From: Pythium myriotylum
Lineage: Eukaryota; Oomycota; Peronosporomycetes; Pythiales; Pythiaceae
Assembly (NCBI GenBank): GCA_023091665.1
Contig: JALJCQ010000009.1
Span: forward strand, 2,480,001 to 2,544,000
Reading direction: 5' to 3'
Length of the DNA stretch: 64,000 nucleotides
The position numbers were made by a program, and so were the translations under genes. Under the pieces are notes generated by a model. It did no database searches. It saw only the letters and a program-made list of their open reading frames with translations, and was not told where the DNA came from. The stretch's first letter is position 1; each line of letters starts with the position of its first letter. Shown piece by piece: positions 31,819 through 43,422 of this stretch.

Positions 31819-32541
31819 TTATATTACTGTTGTCGACCAACACTTCGATGCGCTTATGTAAATGTAAATAACCGTAATCGAGTCATAGTTTGTTTGTAGA
31901 TACCTCCGTCGACCGAAAAACACCGAGTGAAACGAGACTGCAGCACGTACAGCGTGGAACCCACACAGACCATCGGGGCTGACACCGTCGTACTTCTTAC
32001 CCCACGTTTGGGAGGCCAGGAACGTCCACAGATCGGTCTCGTCCGATGCCATGAAGCCACGAATACACTCGAACCACGGTGCACCTGTACCACCCTTCTC
32101 AGTCAAGCTGTGCAAAGCAACCCACTCCTGGACACCGTCCATCCACTCGACGAGGGCACCACGAGTATCATCCAGCAACTTCACCGTGCGCACGACGCGC
32201 AGTCGATCACTCGCCACCTTCCTCAACTCCTTGCTTGAAAACTCGTCGGCACGATGCTTCGTCGAAGGGGCAACCATTGGCACAATCGTGGTGACTTGCT
32301 GAACCTTAAACGTGACCGTATACTCGACCGTCTTCTGCGAGCGCGATACGCGTTGATCCTCGTCAGTCTTCTCTCGCGGAAGGCGATCCGCCCGATCAGC
32401 ATGCACCTCCCCCATGCGCTGCCTTGCTTCCACATCAACAGTCGAGGTGGGGGCTGTCTTCCGGCTAGCTATCGACGACAGCTTCGCCCTCGGTGCTTTC
32501 CCCCCAGTCGACTTCCGAGCTGTTTGTTTTGTTGGCACCAT
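31819..32541 (-). CDS. Histone H3-tail mimic protein, copy 6
   Basis: Same product as copy 1. ATG at 32539-32541. Confidence 0.75.
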   Translation of the reverse strand: MVPTKQTARKSTGGKAPRAKLSSIASRKTAPTSTVDVEARQRMGEVHADRADRLPREKTDEDQRVSRSQKTVEYTVTFKVQQVTTIVPMVAPSTKHRADEFSSKELRKVASDRLRVVRTVKLLDDTRGALVEWMDGVQEWVALHSLTEKGGTGAPWFECIRGFMASDETDLWTFLASQTWGKKYDGVSPDGLCGFHAVRAAVSFHSVFFGRRRYLQTNYDSITVIYIYISASKCWSTTVI

Positions 32542-32568
32542 GTTTCTCCCAAGGTGCAAAAGGAAAAA

Positions 32569-32647
32569 TGGCCGGTATCGAACCCGGGACCGTTTCGCCC
32601 AGGAATCCCTAATCCATCGGCCTTATTTATCACTATGCTATGACGCA
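32569..32647 (-). repeat. tRNA-derived SINE-like segment, unit 6
   Basis: Boxes as in unit 1 (B box 32574-32584). Confidence 0.72.
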
Positions 32648-33218
32648 CTACGACCATTCTTTTTTTTTTTTTTTTTGACAAGTCACCCCAATCGCCCAAC
32701 CTCATCCACAAGTAGTACACCTGTAAAATATTCATCGACGAGGTAAAAAAAGAGTAGTCAAAGTCATATTAACCCCACTTAATACAGACACTTCAAACTA
32801 AAACTAGACCACACGGCCAACATCACCAATTACACGTCCATAAAACATACTCCAACATAAGCGCATCACACACACATACACACACACATACACACACACA
32901 TACATACACACATATATACATACATACATACATACATACATACATACATACATACATACATACATACACACGATTTATAGCCGCCAAAATGGACTGCGAG
33001 TGTCGCCTACGGCGACATGGTGGATCAAAGAGGCCACGAGACATGGTGATAGTGGGAGGGGGTTTATGGACCAGGTCACGTTGAAGGTTGGATGGTCGGT
33101 TGAGGTGATGAGCTCAAGGGGTCAAAACGGGATGAAAAAAAAACTTGTAGTGGTTTCGCAGACTTGAGTGCCAATGGATAAGTAGAGGCATTACGACGGA
33201 TAAAAGGCTCGATTCCCG

Positions 33219-33941
33219 TTATATTACTGTTGTCGACCAACACTTCGATGCGCTTATGTAAATGTAAATAACCGTAATCGAGTCATAGTTTGTTTGTAGA
33301 TACCTCCGTCGACCGAAAAACACCGAGTGAAACGAGACTGCAGCACGTACAGCGTGGAACCCACACAGACCATCGGGGCTGACACCGTCGTACTTCTTAC
33401 CCCACGTTTGGGAGGCCAGGAACGTCCACAGATCGGTCTCGTCCGATGCCATGAAGCCACGAATACACTCGAACCACGGTGCACCTGTACCACCCTTCTC
33501 AGTCAAGCTGTGCAAAGCAACCCACTCCTGGACACCGTCCATCCACTCGACGAGGGCACCACGAGTATCATCCAGCAACTTCACCGTGCGCACGACGCGC
33601 AGTCGATCACTCGCCACCTTCCTCAACTCCTTGCTTGAAAACTCGTCGGCACGATGCTTCGTCGAAGGGGCAACCATTGGCACAATCGTGGTGACTTGCT
33701 GAACCTTAAACGTGACCGTATACTCGACCGTCTTCTGCGAGCGCGATACGCGTTGATCCTCGTCAGTCTTCTCTCGCGGAAGGCGATCCGCCCGATCAGC
33801 ATGCACCTCCCCCATGCGCTGCCTTGCTTCCACATCAACAGTCGAGGTGGGGGCTGTCTTCCGGCTAGCTATCGACGACAGCTTCGCCCTCGGTGCTTTC
33901 CCCCCAGTCGACTTCCGAGCTGTTTGTTTTGTTGGCACCAT
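33219..33941 (-). CDS. Histone H3-tail mimic protein, copy 7
   Basis: Same product as copy 1. Downstream of its stop it shares 'gaggcatt' with copy 1, where the other copies read 'gaggcttt', so copies 1 and 7 share a sub-variant. Confidence 0.75.
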   Translation of the reverse strand: MVPTKQTARKSTGGKAPRAKLSSIASRKTAPTSTVDVEARQRMGEVHADRADRLPREKTDEDQRVSRSQKTVEYTVTFKVQQVTTIVPMVAPSTKHRADEFSSKELRKVASDRLRVVRTVKLLDDTRGALVEWMDGVQEWVALHSLTEKGGTGAPWFECIRGFMASDETDLWTFLASQTWGKKYDGVSPDGLCGFHAVRAAVSFHSVFFGRRRYLQTNYDSITVIYIYISASKCWSTTVI

Positions 33942-33968
33942 GTTTCTCCCAAGGTGCAAAAGGAAAAA

Positions 33969-34047
33969 TGGCCGGTATCGAACCCGGGACCGTTTCGCCC
34001 AGGAATCCCTAATCCATCGGCCTTATTTATCACTATGCTATGACGCA
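33969..34047 (-). repeat. tRNA-derived SINE-like segment, unit 7
   Basis: Boxes as in unit 1 (B box 33974-33984). Confidence 0.72.
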
Positions 34048-34622
34048 CTACGACCATTCTTTTTTTTTTTTTTTTTGACAAGTCACCCCAATCGCCCAAC
34101 CTCATCCACAAGTAGTACACCTGTAAAATATTCATCGACGAGGTAAAAAAAGAGTAGTCAAAGTCATATTAACCCCACTTAATACAGACACTTCAAACTA
34201 AAACTAGACCACACGGCCAACATCACCAATTACACGTCCATAAAACATACTCCAACATAAGCGCATCACACACACATACACACACACATACACACACACA
34301 TACATACACACATATATACATACATACATACATACATACATACATACATACATACATACATACATACATACACACGATTTATAGCCGCCAAAATGGACTG
34401 CGAGTGTCGCCTACGGCGACATGGTGGATCAAAGAGGCCACGAGACATGGTGATAGTGGGAGGGGGTTTATGGACCAGGTCACGTTGAAGGTTGGATGGT
34501 CGGTTGAGGTGATGAGCTCAAGGGGTCAAAACGGGATGAAAAAAAAACTTGTAGTGGTTTCGCAGACTTGAGTGCCAATGGATAAGTAGAGGCTTTACGA
34601 CGGATAAAAGGCTCGATTCCCG

Positions 34623-35345
34623 TTATATTACTGTTGTCGACCAACACTTCGATGCGCTTATGTAAATGTAAATAACCGTAATCGAGTCATAGTTTGTTTG
34701 TAGATACCTCCGTCGACCGAAAAACACCGAGTGAAACGAGACTGCAGCACGTACAGCGTGGAACCCACACAGACCATCGGGGCTGACACCGTCGTACTTC
34801 TTACCCCACGTTTGGGAGGCCAGGAACGTCCACAGATCGGTCTCGTCCGATGCCATGAAGCCACGAATACACTCGAACCACGGTGCACCTGTACCACCCT
34901 TCTCAGTCAAGCTGTGCAAAGCAACCCACTCCTGGACACCGTCCATCCACTCGACGAGGGCACCACGAGTATCATCCAGCAACTTCACCGTGCGCACGAC
35001 GCGCAGTCGATCACTCGCCACCTTCCTCAACTCCTTGCTTGAAAACTCGTCGGCACGATGCTTCGTCGAAGGGGCAACCATTGGCACAATCGTGGTGACT
35101 TGCTGAACCTTAAACGTGACCGTATACTCGACCGTCTTCTGCGAGCGCGATACGCGTTGATCCTCGTCAGTCTTCTCTCGCGGAAGGCGATCCGCCCGAT
35201 CAGCATGCACCTCCCCCATGCGCTGCCTTGCTTCCACATCAACAGTCGAGGTGGGGGCTGTCTTCCGGCTAGCTATCGACGACAGCTTCGCCCTCGGTGC
35301 TTTCCCCCCAGTCGACTTCCGAGCTGTTTGTTTTGTTGGCACCAT
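34623..35345 (-). CDS. Histone H3-tail mimic protein, copy 8
   Basis: Same product as copy 1. Last copy before array 2; the sequence upstream of its promoter side runs into the array junction. Confidence 0.75.
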   Translation of the reverse strand: MVPTKQTARKSTGGKAPRAKLSSIASRKTAPTSTVDVEARQRMGEVHADRADRLPREKTDEDQRVSRSQKTVEYTVTFKVQQVTTIVPMVAPSTKHRADEFSSKELRKVASDRLRVVRTVKLLDDTRGALVEWMDGVQEWVALHSLTEKGGTGAPWFECIRGFMASDETDLWTFLASQTWGKKYDGVSPDGLCGFHAVRAAVSFHSVFFGRRRYLQTNYDSITVIYIYISASKCWSTTVI

Positions 35346-35372
35346 GTTTCTCCCAAGGTGCAAAAGGAAAAA

Positions 35373-35451
35373 TGGCCGGTATCGAACCCGGGACCGTTTC
35401 GCCCAGGAATCCCTAATCCATCGGCCTTATTTATCACTATGCTATGACGCA
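35373..35451 (-). repeat. tRNA-derived SINE-like segment, unit 8
   Basis: Boxes as in unit 1 (B box 35378-35388). Confidence 0.72.
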
Positions 35452-35873
35452 CTACGACCATTCTTTTTTTTTTTTTTTTTGACAAGTCACCCCAATCGCC
35501 CAACCTCATCCACAAGTAGTACACCTGTAAAATATTCATCGACGAGGTAAAAAAAGAGTAGTCAAAGTCATATTAACCCCACTTAATACAGACACTTCAA
35601 ACTAAAACTAGACCACACGGCCAACATCACCAATTACACGTCCAAAAAACATACTCCAACATAAGCGCATCACACACACACACACGCACGCACACGCACG
35701 CACGCACACACGCACACACCACATGCATCAATCCCGCATGCCCCACCAAACAACAATGGCAGACAGATACAGACAGACAGTCATGCTGACAGACAAGTAG
35801 ACAGACAAGTAGACAGACAAGTAGACAAGTAGACAGACAGACAGAAATCATTCACCAACCAAAACCAATCCAA

Positions 35874-36019
35874 CCCCTCAAGTTCTCATTACCCCAACCG
35901 ACCACCCAACCCTCAATGTGACCTGGTCCAGGAACCCCCTCCCACTCTCACCGTGTCTCGTGGCTTCTTGGATCCACCATGTCGCCGTAGGCGACACTCG
36001 CAGTCCATTTTGGCGGCTA
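35874..36019. repeat. Module shared in inverted orientation with array 1 (first copy)
   Basis: Reverse complement of 24553-24697 with scattered differences, ending GGCGGCTA next to the array-2 unique region. It recurs every 1308 bp. Confidence 0.9.
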
Positions 36020-36844
36020 CAACGCCCTCCTCCACTTTGCGCATGCCCGAACAAGCGCCAGTTTGCCCTGCACTCCATTCTTCGTCGCCGCGTGGCTGGT
36101 GGCCTTGGGGATCACAACACAAAACACGAAGCACAACACTCCAGAAGCCATGCCTACTCGACGACTCACGCACACCGAGCAACCCTAGAGCAAGGCGAAC
36201 CGCGTGCGGGTGGAGACGTCCGGTCCGCATCGATAAGAAATTTGGAAGGTGGCGCTCGAGACACCGGGAGCGCCAGGAACGCCACAAACGCGTGGACTCG
36301 TCAGTCTACTTACGGCATTCCCACACGTCGTCACGCACGTCGTTACGGCCCATGGCTACACACCCTTCACGCCTGGACGAGTAGGCGTTGTCGCGCTGCA
36401 TGGAGGACTTTTGACGCATACAGAGAGACCTCGTCTCCCTCGTAATCGTGCTCACAATTGTGATCGTGACCATGGCCATGATCGTGGTTGGGGTCGTGGC
36501 CGTGGTCGTGGTTGTGGTTGTGGTCGGAGCTACAGCTGGACCTGGACCTGGGCCCATGGCGCTTGGTGAGTGAGTGAGTGTGTGGGCGATAGAGCGAAGC
36601 CCCGATCCGAGGACGACAGATCTGCTGCTAGTTGCGGGATGAGAGGGAGCAAGGGAGCAAGGGGGCAAGGGAGCGAGGAAGCGAGGAAGCGAGGGGGTGG
36701 GCGCAGGAAAGCAGGATAAAGCGAGCGTGGGGTAGGTAGTGAGTATGTTTGTTTATTTTGTATGGAAAGTGTGGCGTGTGTTGTTTATGCCGTGCTTGTT
36801 TTGTGCAGTGTGAATATGGATTCTTGTGTGTCGCGTTGGGGGGT

Positions 36845-36848
36845 AAAA
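36845..36848 (-). terminator. T4 Pol III terminator of the tRNA-Pro gene (first copy)
   Basis: TTTT on the minus strand 10 nt beyond the tRNA 3' end, present at the same offset in every unit. It supports the genes being transcription-competent. Confidence 0.6.
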
Positions 36849-36858
36849 GTAAAGAGAA

Positions 36859-36930
36859 GGGCCCTGCCGGAGATCGAATCCGGGACCTCTCGAACCCAAA
36901 TCGAGAATCATACCACTAGACCACAGGGCC
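36859..36930 (-). tRNA. tRNA-Pro(UGG), copy 1
   Basis: 72 nt ending in discriminator C, without encoded CCA or intron. The acceptor GGCCCTG/CAGGGCC pairs fully. The D arm contains the A box TGGTCTAGTGG. Anticodon stem CTCGA/TCGAG encloses loop TTTGGGT, giving anticodon UGG with G37. The variable loop is AGGTC. T stem CCGGA/TCCGG encloses TTCGATC. All arms are intact and the layout matches eukaryotic cytosolic tRNA-Pro, which reads CCA and wobble codons. A T4 terminator follows. Confidence 0.97.
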
Positions 36931-36978
36931 AACATAACCAATTACAAGTCCAAAAAACATACTCCAACATATGCGCAT

Positions 36979-37030
36979 CACACACACACACACGCACGCA
37001 CACGCACGCACGCACACACGCACACACCAC
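36979..37030. repeat. CA / CGCA microsatellite of array-2 units (first full copy)
   Basis: Alternating CA and ACGC runs about 50 nt upstream of each tRNA gene on its own strand. Length is constant across units, unlike the TACA tract of array 1. Confidence 0.9.
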
Positions 37031-37066
37031 ATGCATCAATCCCGCATGCCCCACCAAACAACAATG

Positions 37067-37152
37067 GCAGACAGATACAGACAGACAGTCATGCTGACAG
37101 ACAAGTAGACAGACAAGTAGACAGACAAGTAGACAAGTAGACAGACAGACAG
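37067..37152. repeat. GACA / AGACAGACAAGT minisatellite of array-2 units (first full copy)
   Basis: Repeats of GACA and of a 12-nt AGACAGACAAGT motif, at the same place in every unit. Confidence 0.9.
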
Positions 37153-38166
37153 AAATCATTCACCAACCAAAACCAATCCAACCCCTCAAGTTCTCATTAC
37201 CCCAACCGACCACCCAACCCTCAATGTGACCTGGTCCAGGAACCCCCTCCCACTCTCACCGTGTCTCGTGGCTTCTTGGATCCACCATGTCGCCGTAGGC
37301 GACACTCGCAGTCCATTTTGGCGGCTACAACGCCCTCCTCCACTTTGCGCATGCCCGAACAAGCGCCAGTTTGCCCTGCACTCCATTCTTCGTCGCCGCG
37401 TGGCTGGTGGCCTTGGGGATCACAACACAAAACACGAAGCACAACACTCCAGAAGCCATGCCTACTCGACGACTCACGCACACCGAGCAACCCTAGAGCA
37501 AGGCGAACCGCGTGCGGGTGGAGACGTCCGGTCCGCATCGATAAGAAATTTGGAAGGTGGCGCTCGAGACACCGGGAGCGCCAGGAACGCCACAAACGCG
37601 TGGACTCGTCAGTCTACTTACGGCATTCCCACACGTCGTCACGCACGTCGTTACGGCCCATGGCTACACACCCTTCACGCCTGGACGAGTAGGCGTTGTC
37701 GCGCTGCATGGAGGACTTTTGACGCATACAGAGAGACCTCGTCTCCCTCGTAATCGTGCTCACAATTGTGATCGTGACCATGGCCATGATCGTGGTTGGG
37801 GTCGTGGCCGTGGTCGTGGTTGTGGTTGTGGTCGGAGCTACAGCTGGACCTGGACCTGGGCCCATGGCGCTTGGTGAGTGAGTGAGTGTGTGGGCGATAG
37901 AGCGAAGCCCCGATCCGAGGACGACAGATCTGCTGCTAGTTGCGGGATGAGAGGGAGCAAGGGAGCAAGGGGGCAAGGGAGCGAGGAAGCGAGGAAGCGA
38001 GGGGGTGGGCGCAGGAAAGCAGGATAAAGCGAGCGTGGGGTAGGTAGTGAGTATGTTTGTTTATTTTGTATGGAAAGTGTGGCGTGTGTTGTTTATGCCG
38101 TGCTTGTTTTGTGCAGTGTGAATATGGATTCTTGTGTGTCGCGTTGGGGGGTAAAAGTAAAGAGAA

Positions 38167-38238
38167 GGGCCCTGCCGGAGATCGAATCCGGGACCTCTCG
38201 AACCCAAATCGAGAATCATACCACTAGACCACAGGGCC
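38167..38238 (-). tRNA. tRNA-Pro(UGG), copy 2
   Basis: Appears identical to copy 1; 1308 bp from it. Confidence 0.97.
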
Positions 38239-39256
38239 AACATAACCAATTACAAGTCCAAAAAACATACTCCAACATATGCGCATCACACACACACACA
38301 CGCACGCACACGCACGCACGCACACACGCACACACCACATGCATCAATCCCGCATGCCCCACCAAACAACAATGGCAGACAGATACAGACAGACAGTCAT
38401 GCTGACAGACAAGTAGACAGACAAGTAGACAGACAAGTAGACAAGTAGACAGACAGACAGAAATCATTCACCAACCAAAACCAATCCAACCCCTCAAGTT
38501 CTCATTACCCCAACCGACCACCCAACCCTCAATGTGACCTGGTCCAGGAACCCCCTCCCACTCTCACCGTGTCTCGTGGCTTCTTGGATCCACCATGTCG
38601 CCGTAGGCGACACTCGCAGTCCATTTTGGCGGCTACAACGCCCTCCTCCACTTTGCGCATGCCCGAACAAGCGCCAGTTTGCCCTGCACTCCATTCTTCG
38701 TCGCCGCGTGGCTGGTGGCCTTGGGGATCACAACACAAAACACGAAGCACAACACTCCAGAAGCCATGCCTACTCGACGACTCACGCACACCGAGCAACC
38801 CTAGAGCAAGGCGAACCGCGTGCGGGTGGAGACGTCCGGTCCGCATCGATAAGAAATTTGGAAGGTGGCGCTCGAGGCACCGGGAGCGCCAGGAACGCCA
38901 CAAACGCGTGGACTCGTCAGTCTACTTACGGCATTCCCACACGTCGTCACGCACGTCGTTACGGCCCATGGCTACACACCCTTCACGCCTGGAAGAGTAG
39001 GCGTTGTCGCGCTGCATGGAGGACTTTTGACGCATACAGAGAGACCTCGTCTCCCTCGTAATCGTGCTCACAATTGTGATCGTGACCATGGCCATGATCG
39101 TGGTTGGGGTCGTGGCCGTGGTCGTGGTTGTGGTTGTGGTCGGAGCTACAGCTGGACCTGGACCTGGGCCCATGGCGCTTGGTGAGTGAGTGAGTGTGTG
39201 GGCGATAGAGCGAAGCCCCGACCCGAGGACGACAGATCTGCTGCTAGTTGCGGGAT

Positions 39257-39280
39257 GGGGGGGGGGGGGGGGGGGGGGGG
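39257..39280. repeat. G24 homopolymer in the third unit
   Basis: Replaces a short GA-rich segment found in other units; linked to a T-to-C change (ccccgacccg) about 35 nt upstream. Confidence 0.9.
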
Positions 39281-39485
39281 CATGAGAGGGAGCAAGGGAG
39301 CAAGGGAGCGAGGAAGCGAGGGGGTGGGCGCAGGAAAGCAGGATAAAGCGAGCGTGGGGTAGGTAGTGAGTATGTTTGTTTATTTTGTATGGAAAGTGTG
39401 GCGTGTGTTGTTTATGCCGTGCTTGTTTTGTGCAGTGTGAATATGGATTCTTGTGTGTCGCGTTGGGGGGTAAAAGTAAAGAGAA

Positions 39486-39557
39486 GGGCCCTGCCGGAGA
39501 TCGAATCCGGGACCTCTCGAACCCAAATCGAGAATCATACCACTAGACCACAGGGCC
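39486..39557 (-). tRNA. tRNA-Pro(UGG), copy 3
   Basis: Appears identical to copy 1; spacing 1319 bp because of the G24 run. Confidence 0.97.
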
Positions 39558-40575
39558 AACATAACCAATTACAAGTCCAAAAAACATACTCCAACATATG
39601 CGCATCACACACACACACACGCACGCACACGCACGCACGCACACACGCACACACCACATGCATCAATCCCGCATGCCCCACCAAACAACAATGGCAGACA
39701 GATACAGACAGACAGTCATGCTGACAGACAAGTAGACAGACAAGTAGACAGACAAGTAGACAAGTAGACAGACAGACAGAAATCATTCACCAACCAAAAC
39801 CAATCCAACCCCTCAAGTTCTCATTACCCCAACCGACCACCCAACCCTCAATGTGACCTGGTCCAGGAACCCCCTCCCACTCTCACCGTGTCTCGTGGCT
39901 TCTTGGATCCACCATGTCGCCGTAGGCGACACTCGCAGTCCATTTTGGCGGCTACAACGCCCTCCTCCACTTTGCGCATGCCCGAACAAGCGCCAGTTTG
40001 CCCTGCACTCCATTCTTCGTCGCCGCGTGGCTGGTGGCCTTGGGGATCACAACACAAAACACGAAGCACAACACTCCAGAAGCCATGCCTACTCGACGAC
40101 TCACGCACACCGAGCAACCCTAGAGCAAGGCGAACCGCGTGCGGGTGGAGACGTCCGGTCCGCATCGATAAGAAATTTGGAAGGTGGCGCTCGAGGCACC
40201 GGGAGCGCCAGGAACGCCACAAACGCGTGGACTCGTCAGTCTACTTACGGCATTCCCACACGTCGTCACGCACGTCGTTACGGCCCATGGCTACACACCC
40301 TTCACGCCTGGAAGAGTAGGCGTTGTCGCGCTGCATGGAGGACTTTTGACGCATACAGAGAGACCTCGTCTCCCTCGTAATCGTGCTCACAATTGTGATC
40401 GTGACCATGGCCATGATCGTGGTTGGGGTCGTGGCCGTGGTCGTGGTTGTGGTTGTGGTCGGAGCTACAGCTGGACCTGGACCTGGGCCCATGGCGCTTG
40501 GTGAGTGAGTGAGTGTGTGGGCGATAGAGCGAAGCCCCGACCCGAGGACGACAGATCTGCTGCTAGTTGCGGGAT

Positions 40576-40593
40576 GGGGGGGGGGGGGGGGGG
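40576..40593. repeat. G18 homopolymer in the fourth unit
   Basis: Same site and same linked upstream variant as the G24 run; an extra GGGAGCAA repeat follows. Confidence 0.9.
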
Positions 40594-40806
40594 CATGAGA
40601 GGGAGCAAGGGAGCAAGGGAGCAAGGGAGCGAGGAAGCGAGGGGGTGGGCGCAGGAAAGCAGGATAAAGCGAGCGTGGGGTAGGTAGTGAGTATGTTTGT
40701 TTATTTTGTATGGAAAGTGTGGCGTGTGTTGTTTATGCCGTGCTTGTTTTGTGCAGTGTGAATATGGATTCTTGTGTGTCGCGTTGGGGGGTAAAAGTAA
40801 AGAGAA

Positions 40807-40878
40807 GGGCCCTGCCGGAGATCGAATCCGGGACCTCTCGAACCCAAATCGAGAATCATACCACTAGACCACAGGGCC
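40807..40878 (-). tRNA. tRNA-Pro(UGG), copy 4
   Basis: Appears identical to copy 1; spacing 1321 bp. Confidence 0.97.
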
Positions 40879-42114
40879 AACATAACCAATTACAAGTCCA
40901 AAAAACATACTCCAACATATGCGCATCACACACACACACACGCACGCACACGCACGCACGCACACACGCACACACCACATGCATCAATCCCGCATGCCCC
41001 ACCAAACAACAATGGCAGACAGATACAGACAGACAGTCATGCTGACAGACAAGTAGACAGACAAGTAGACAGACAAGTAGACAAGTAGACAGACAGACAG
41101 AAATCATTCACCAACCAAAACCAATCCAACCCCTCAAGTTCTCATTACCCCAACCGACCACCCAACCCTCAATGTGACCTGGTCCAGGAACCCCCTCCCA
41201 CTCTCACCGTGTCTCGTGGCTTCTTGGATCCACCATGTCGCCGTAGGCGACACTCGCAGTCCATTTTGGCGGCTACAACGCCCTCCTCCACTTTGCGCAT
41301 GCCCGAACAAGCGCCAGTTTGCCCTGCACTCCATTCTTCGTCGCCGCGTGGCTGGTGGCCTTGGGGATCACAACACAAAACACGAAGCACAACACTCCAG
41401 AAGCCATGCCTACTCGACGACTCACGCACACCGAGCAACCCTAGAGCAAGGCGAACCGCGTGCGGGTGGAGACGTCCGGTCCGCATCGATAAGAAATTTG
41501 GAAGGTGGCGCTCGAGGCACCGGGAGCGCCAGGAACGCCACAAACGCGTGGACTCGTCAGTCTACTTACGGCATTCCCACACGTCGTCACGCACGTCGTT
41601 ACGGCCCATGGCTACACACCCTTCACGCCTGGAAGAGTAGGCGTTGTCGCGCTGCATGGAGGACTTTTGACGCATACAGAGAGACCTCGTCTCCCTCGTA
41701 ATCGTGCTCACAATTGTGATCGTGACCATGGCCATGATCGTGGTTGGGGTCGTGGCCGTGGTCGTGGTTGTGGTTGTGGTCGGAGCTACAGCTGGACCTG
41801 GACCTGGGCCCATGGCGCTTGGTGAGTGAGTGAGTGTGTGGGCGATAGAGCGAAGCCCCGATCCGAGGACGACAGATCTGCTGCTAGTTGCGGGATGAGA
41901 GGGAGCAAGGGAGCAAGGGGGCAAGGGAGCGAGGAAGCGAGGAAGCGAGGGGGTGGGCGCAGGAAAGCAGGATAAAGCGAGCGTGGGGTAGGTAGTGAGT
42001 ATGTTTGTTTATTTTGTATGGAAAGTGTGGCGTGTGTTGTTTATGCCGTGCTTGTTTTGTGCAGTGTGAATATGGATTCTTGTGTGTCGCGTTGGGGGGT
42101 AAAAGTAAAGAGAA

Positions 42115-42186
42115 GGGCCCTGCCGGAGATCGAATCCGGGACCTCTCGAACCCAAATCGAGAATCATACCACTAGACCACAGGGCC
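42115..42186 (-). tRNA. tRNA-Pro(UGG), copy 5
   Basis: Appears identical to copy 1; spacing 1308 bp. Confidence 0.97.
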
Positions 42187-43422
42187 AACATAACCAATTA
42201 CAAGTCCAAAAAACATACTCCAACATATGCGCATCACACACACACACACGCACGCACACGCACGCACGCACACACGCACACACCACATGCATCAATCCCG
42301 CATGCCCCACCAAACAACAATGGCAGACAGATACAGACAGACAGTCATGCTGACAGACAAGTAGACAGACAAGTAGACAGACAAGTAGACAAGTAGACAG
42401 ACAGACAGAAATCATTCACCAACCAAAACCAATCCAACCCCTCAAGTTCTCATTACCCCAACCGACCACCCAACCCTCAATGTGACCTGGTCCAGGAACC
42501 CCCTCCCACTCTCACCGTGTCTCGTGGCTTCTTGGATCCACCATGTCGCCGTAGGCGACACTCGCAGTCCATTTTGGCGGCTACAACGCCCTCCTCCACT
42601 TTGCGCATGCCCGAACAAGCGCCAGTTTGCCCTGCACTCCATTCTTCGTCGCCGCGTGGCTGGTGGCCTTGGGGATCACAACACAAAACACGAAGCACAA
42701 CACTCCAGAAGCCATGCCTACTCGACGACTCACGCACACCGAGCAACCCTAGAGCAAGGCGAACCGCGTGCGGGTGGAGACGTCCGGTCCGCATCGATAA
42801 GAAATTTGGAAGGTGGCGCTCGAGGCACCGGGAGCGCCAGGAACGCCACAAACGCGTGGACTCGTCAGTCTACTTACGGCATTCCCACACGTCGTCACGC
42901 ACGTCGTTACGGCCCATGGCTACACACCCTTCACGCCTGGAAGAGTAGGCGTTGTCGCGCTGCATGGAGGACTTTTGACGCATACAGAGAGACCTCGTCT
43001 CCCTCGTAATCGTGCTCACAATTGTGATCGTGACCATGGCCATGATCGTGGTTGGGGTCGTGGCCGTGGTCGTGGTTGTGGTTGTGGTCGGAGCTACAGC
43101 TGGACCTGGACCTGGGCCCATGGCGCTTGGTGAGTGAGTGAGTGTGTGGGCGATAGAGCGAAGCCCCGATCCGAGGACGACAGATCTGCTGCTAGTTGCG
43201 GGATGAGAGGGAGCAAGGGAGCAAGGGGGCAAGGGAGCGAGGAAGCGAGGAAGCGAGGGGGTGGGCGCAGGAAAGCAGGATAAAGCGAGCGTGGGGTAGG
43301 TAGTGAGTATGTTTGTTTATTTTGTATGGAAAGTGTGGCGTGTGTTGTTTATGCCGTGCTTGTTTTGTGCAGTGTGAATATGGATTCTTGTGTGTCGCGT
43401 TGGGGGGTAAAAGTAAAGAGAA

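Larger units (their letters stand above)
24013..35640. repeat. Tandem array 1: H3-tail-mimic units of ~1.4 kb
   Basis: Eight complete head-to-tail units after a truncated leading unit, with spacings 1400, 1412, 1404, 1404, 1404, 1400 and 1404 bp. The spacings differ by multiples of 4 because a (TACA)n tract changes length. Away from that tract the units are almost identical. In minus orientation each unit contains a poly-A tract of 17-18, a tRNA-derived segment with Pol III boxes, a 240-aa ORF with a histone H3 tail, a 145-bp module shared in inverted form with array 2, a CA/TACA microsatellite, and a 16-nt remnant of a tRNA-Pro gene. The left end breaks within the H3-tail coding part at about 24013. 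The right end merges into array 2 at about 35640-35684. Confidence 0.95.

Noticed and set aside
24795..35345. Tandem histone gene cluster
   Set aside because: Only the first ~31 residues match H3; the histone fold is absent and no H2A, H2B or H4 lies nearby.
36306..36668. ORF with a poly-Thr run (and overlapping 106-, 143- and 175-codon frames) in each tRNA unit
   Set aside because: Several conserved frames overlap on both strands because the units are copies; low-complexity content from GTGGTT repeats; no domains, so not called as genes.
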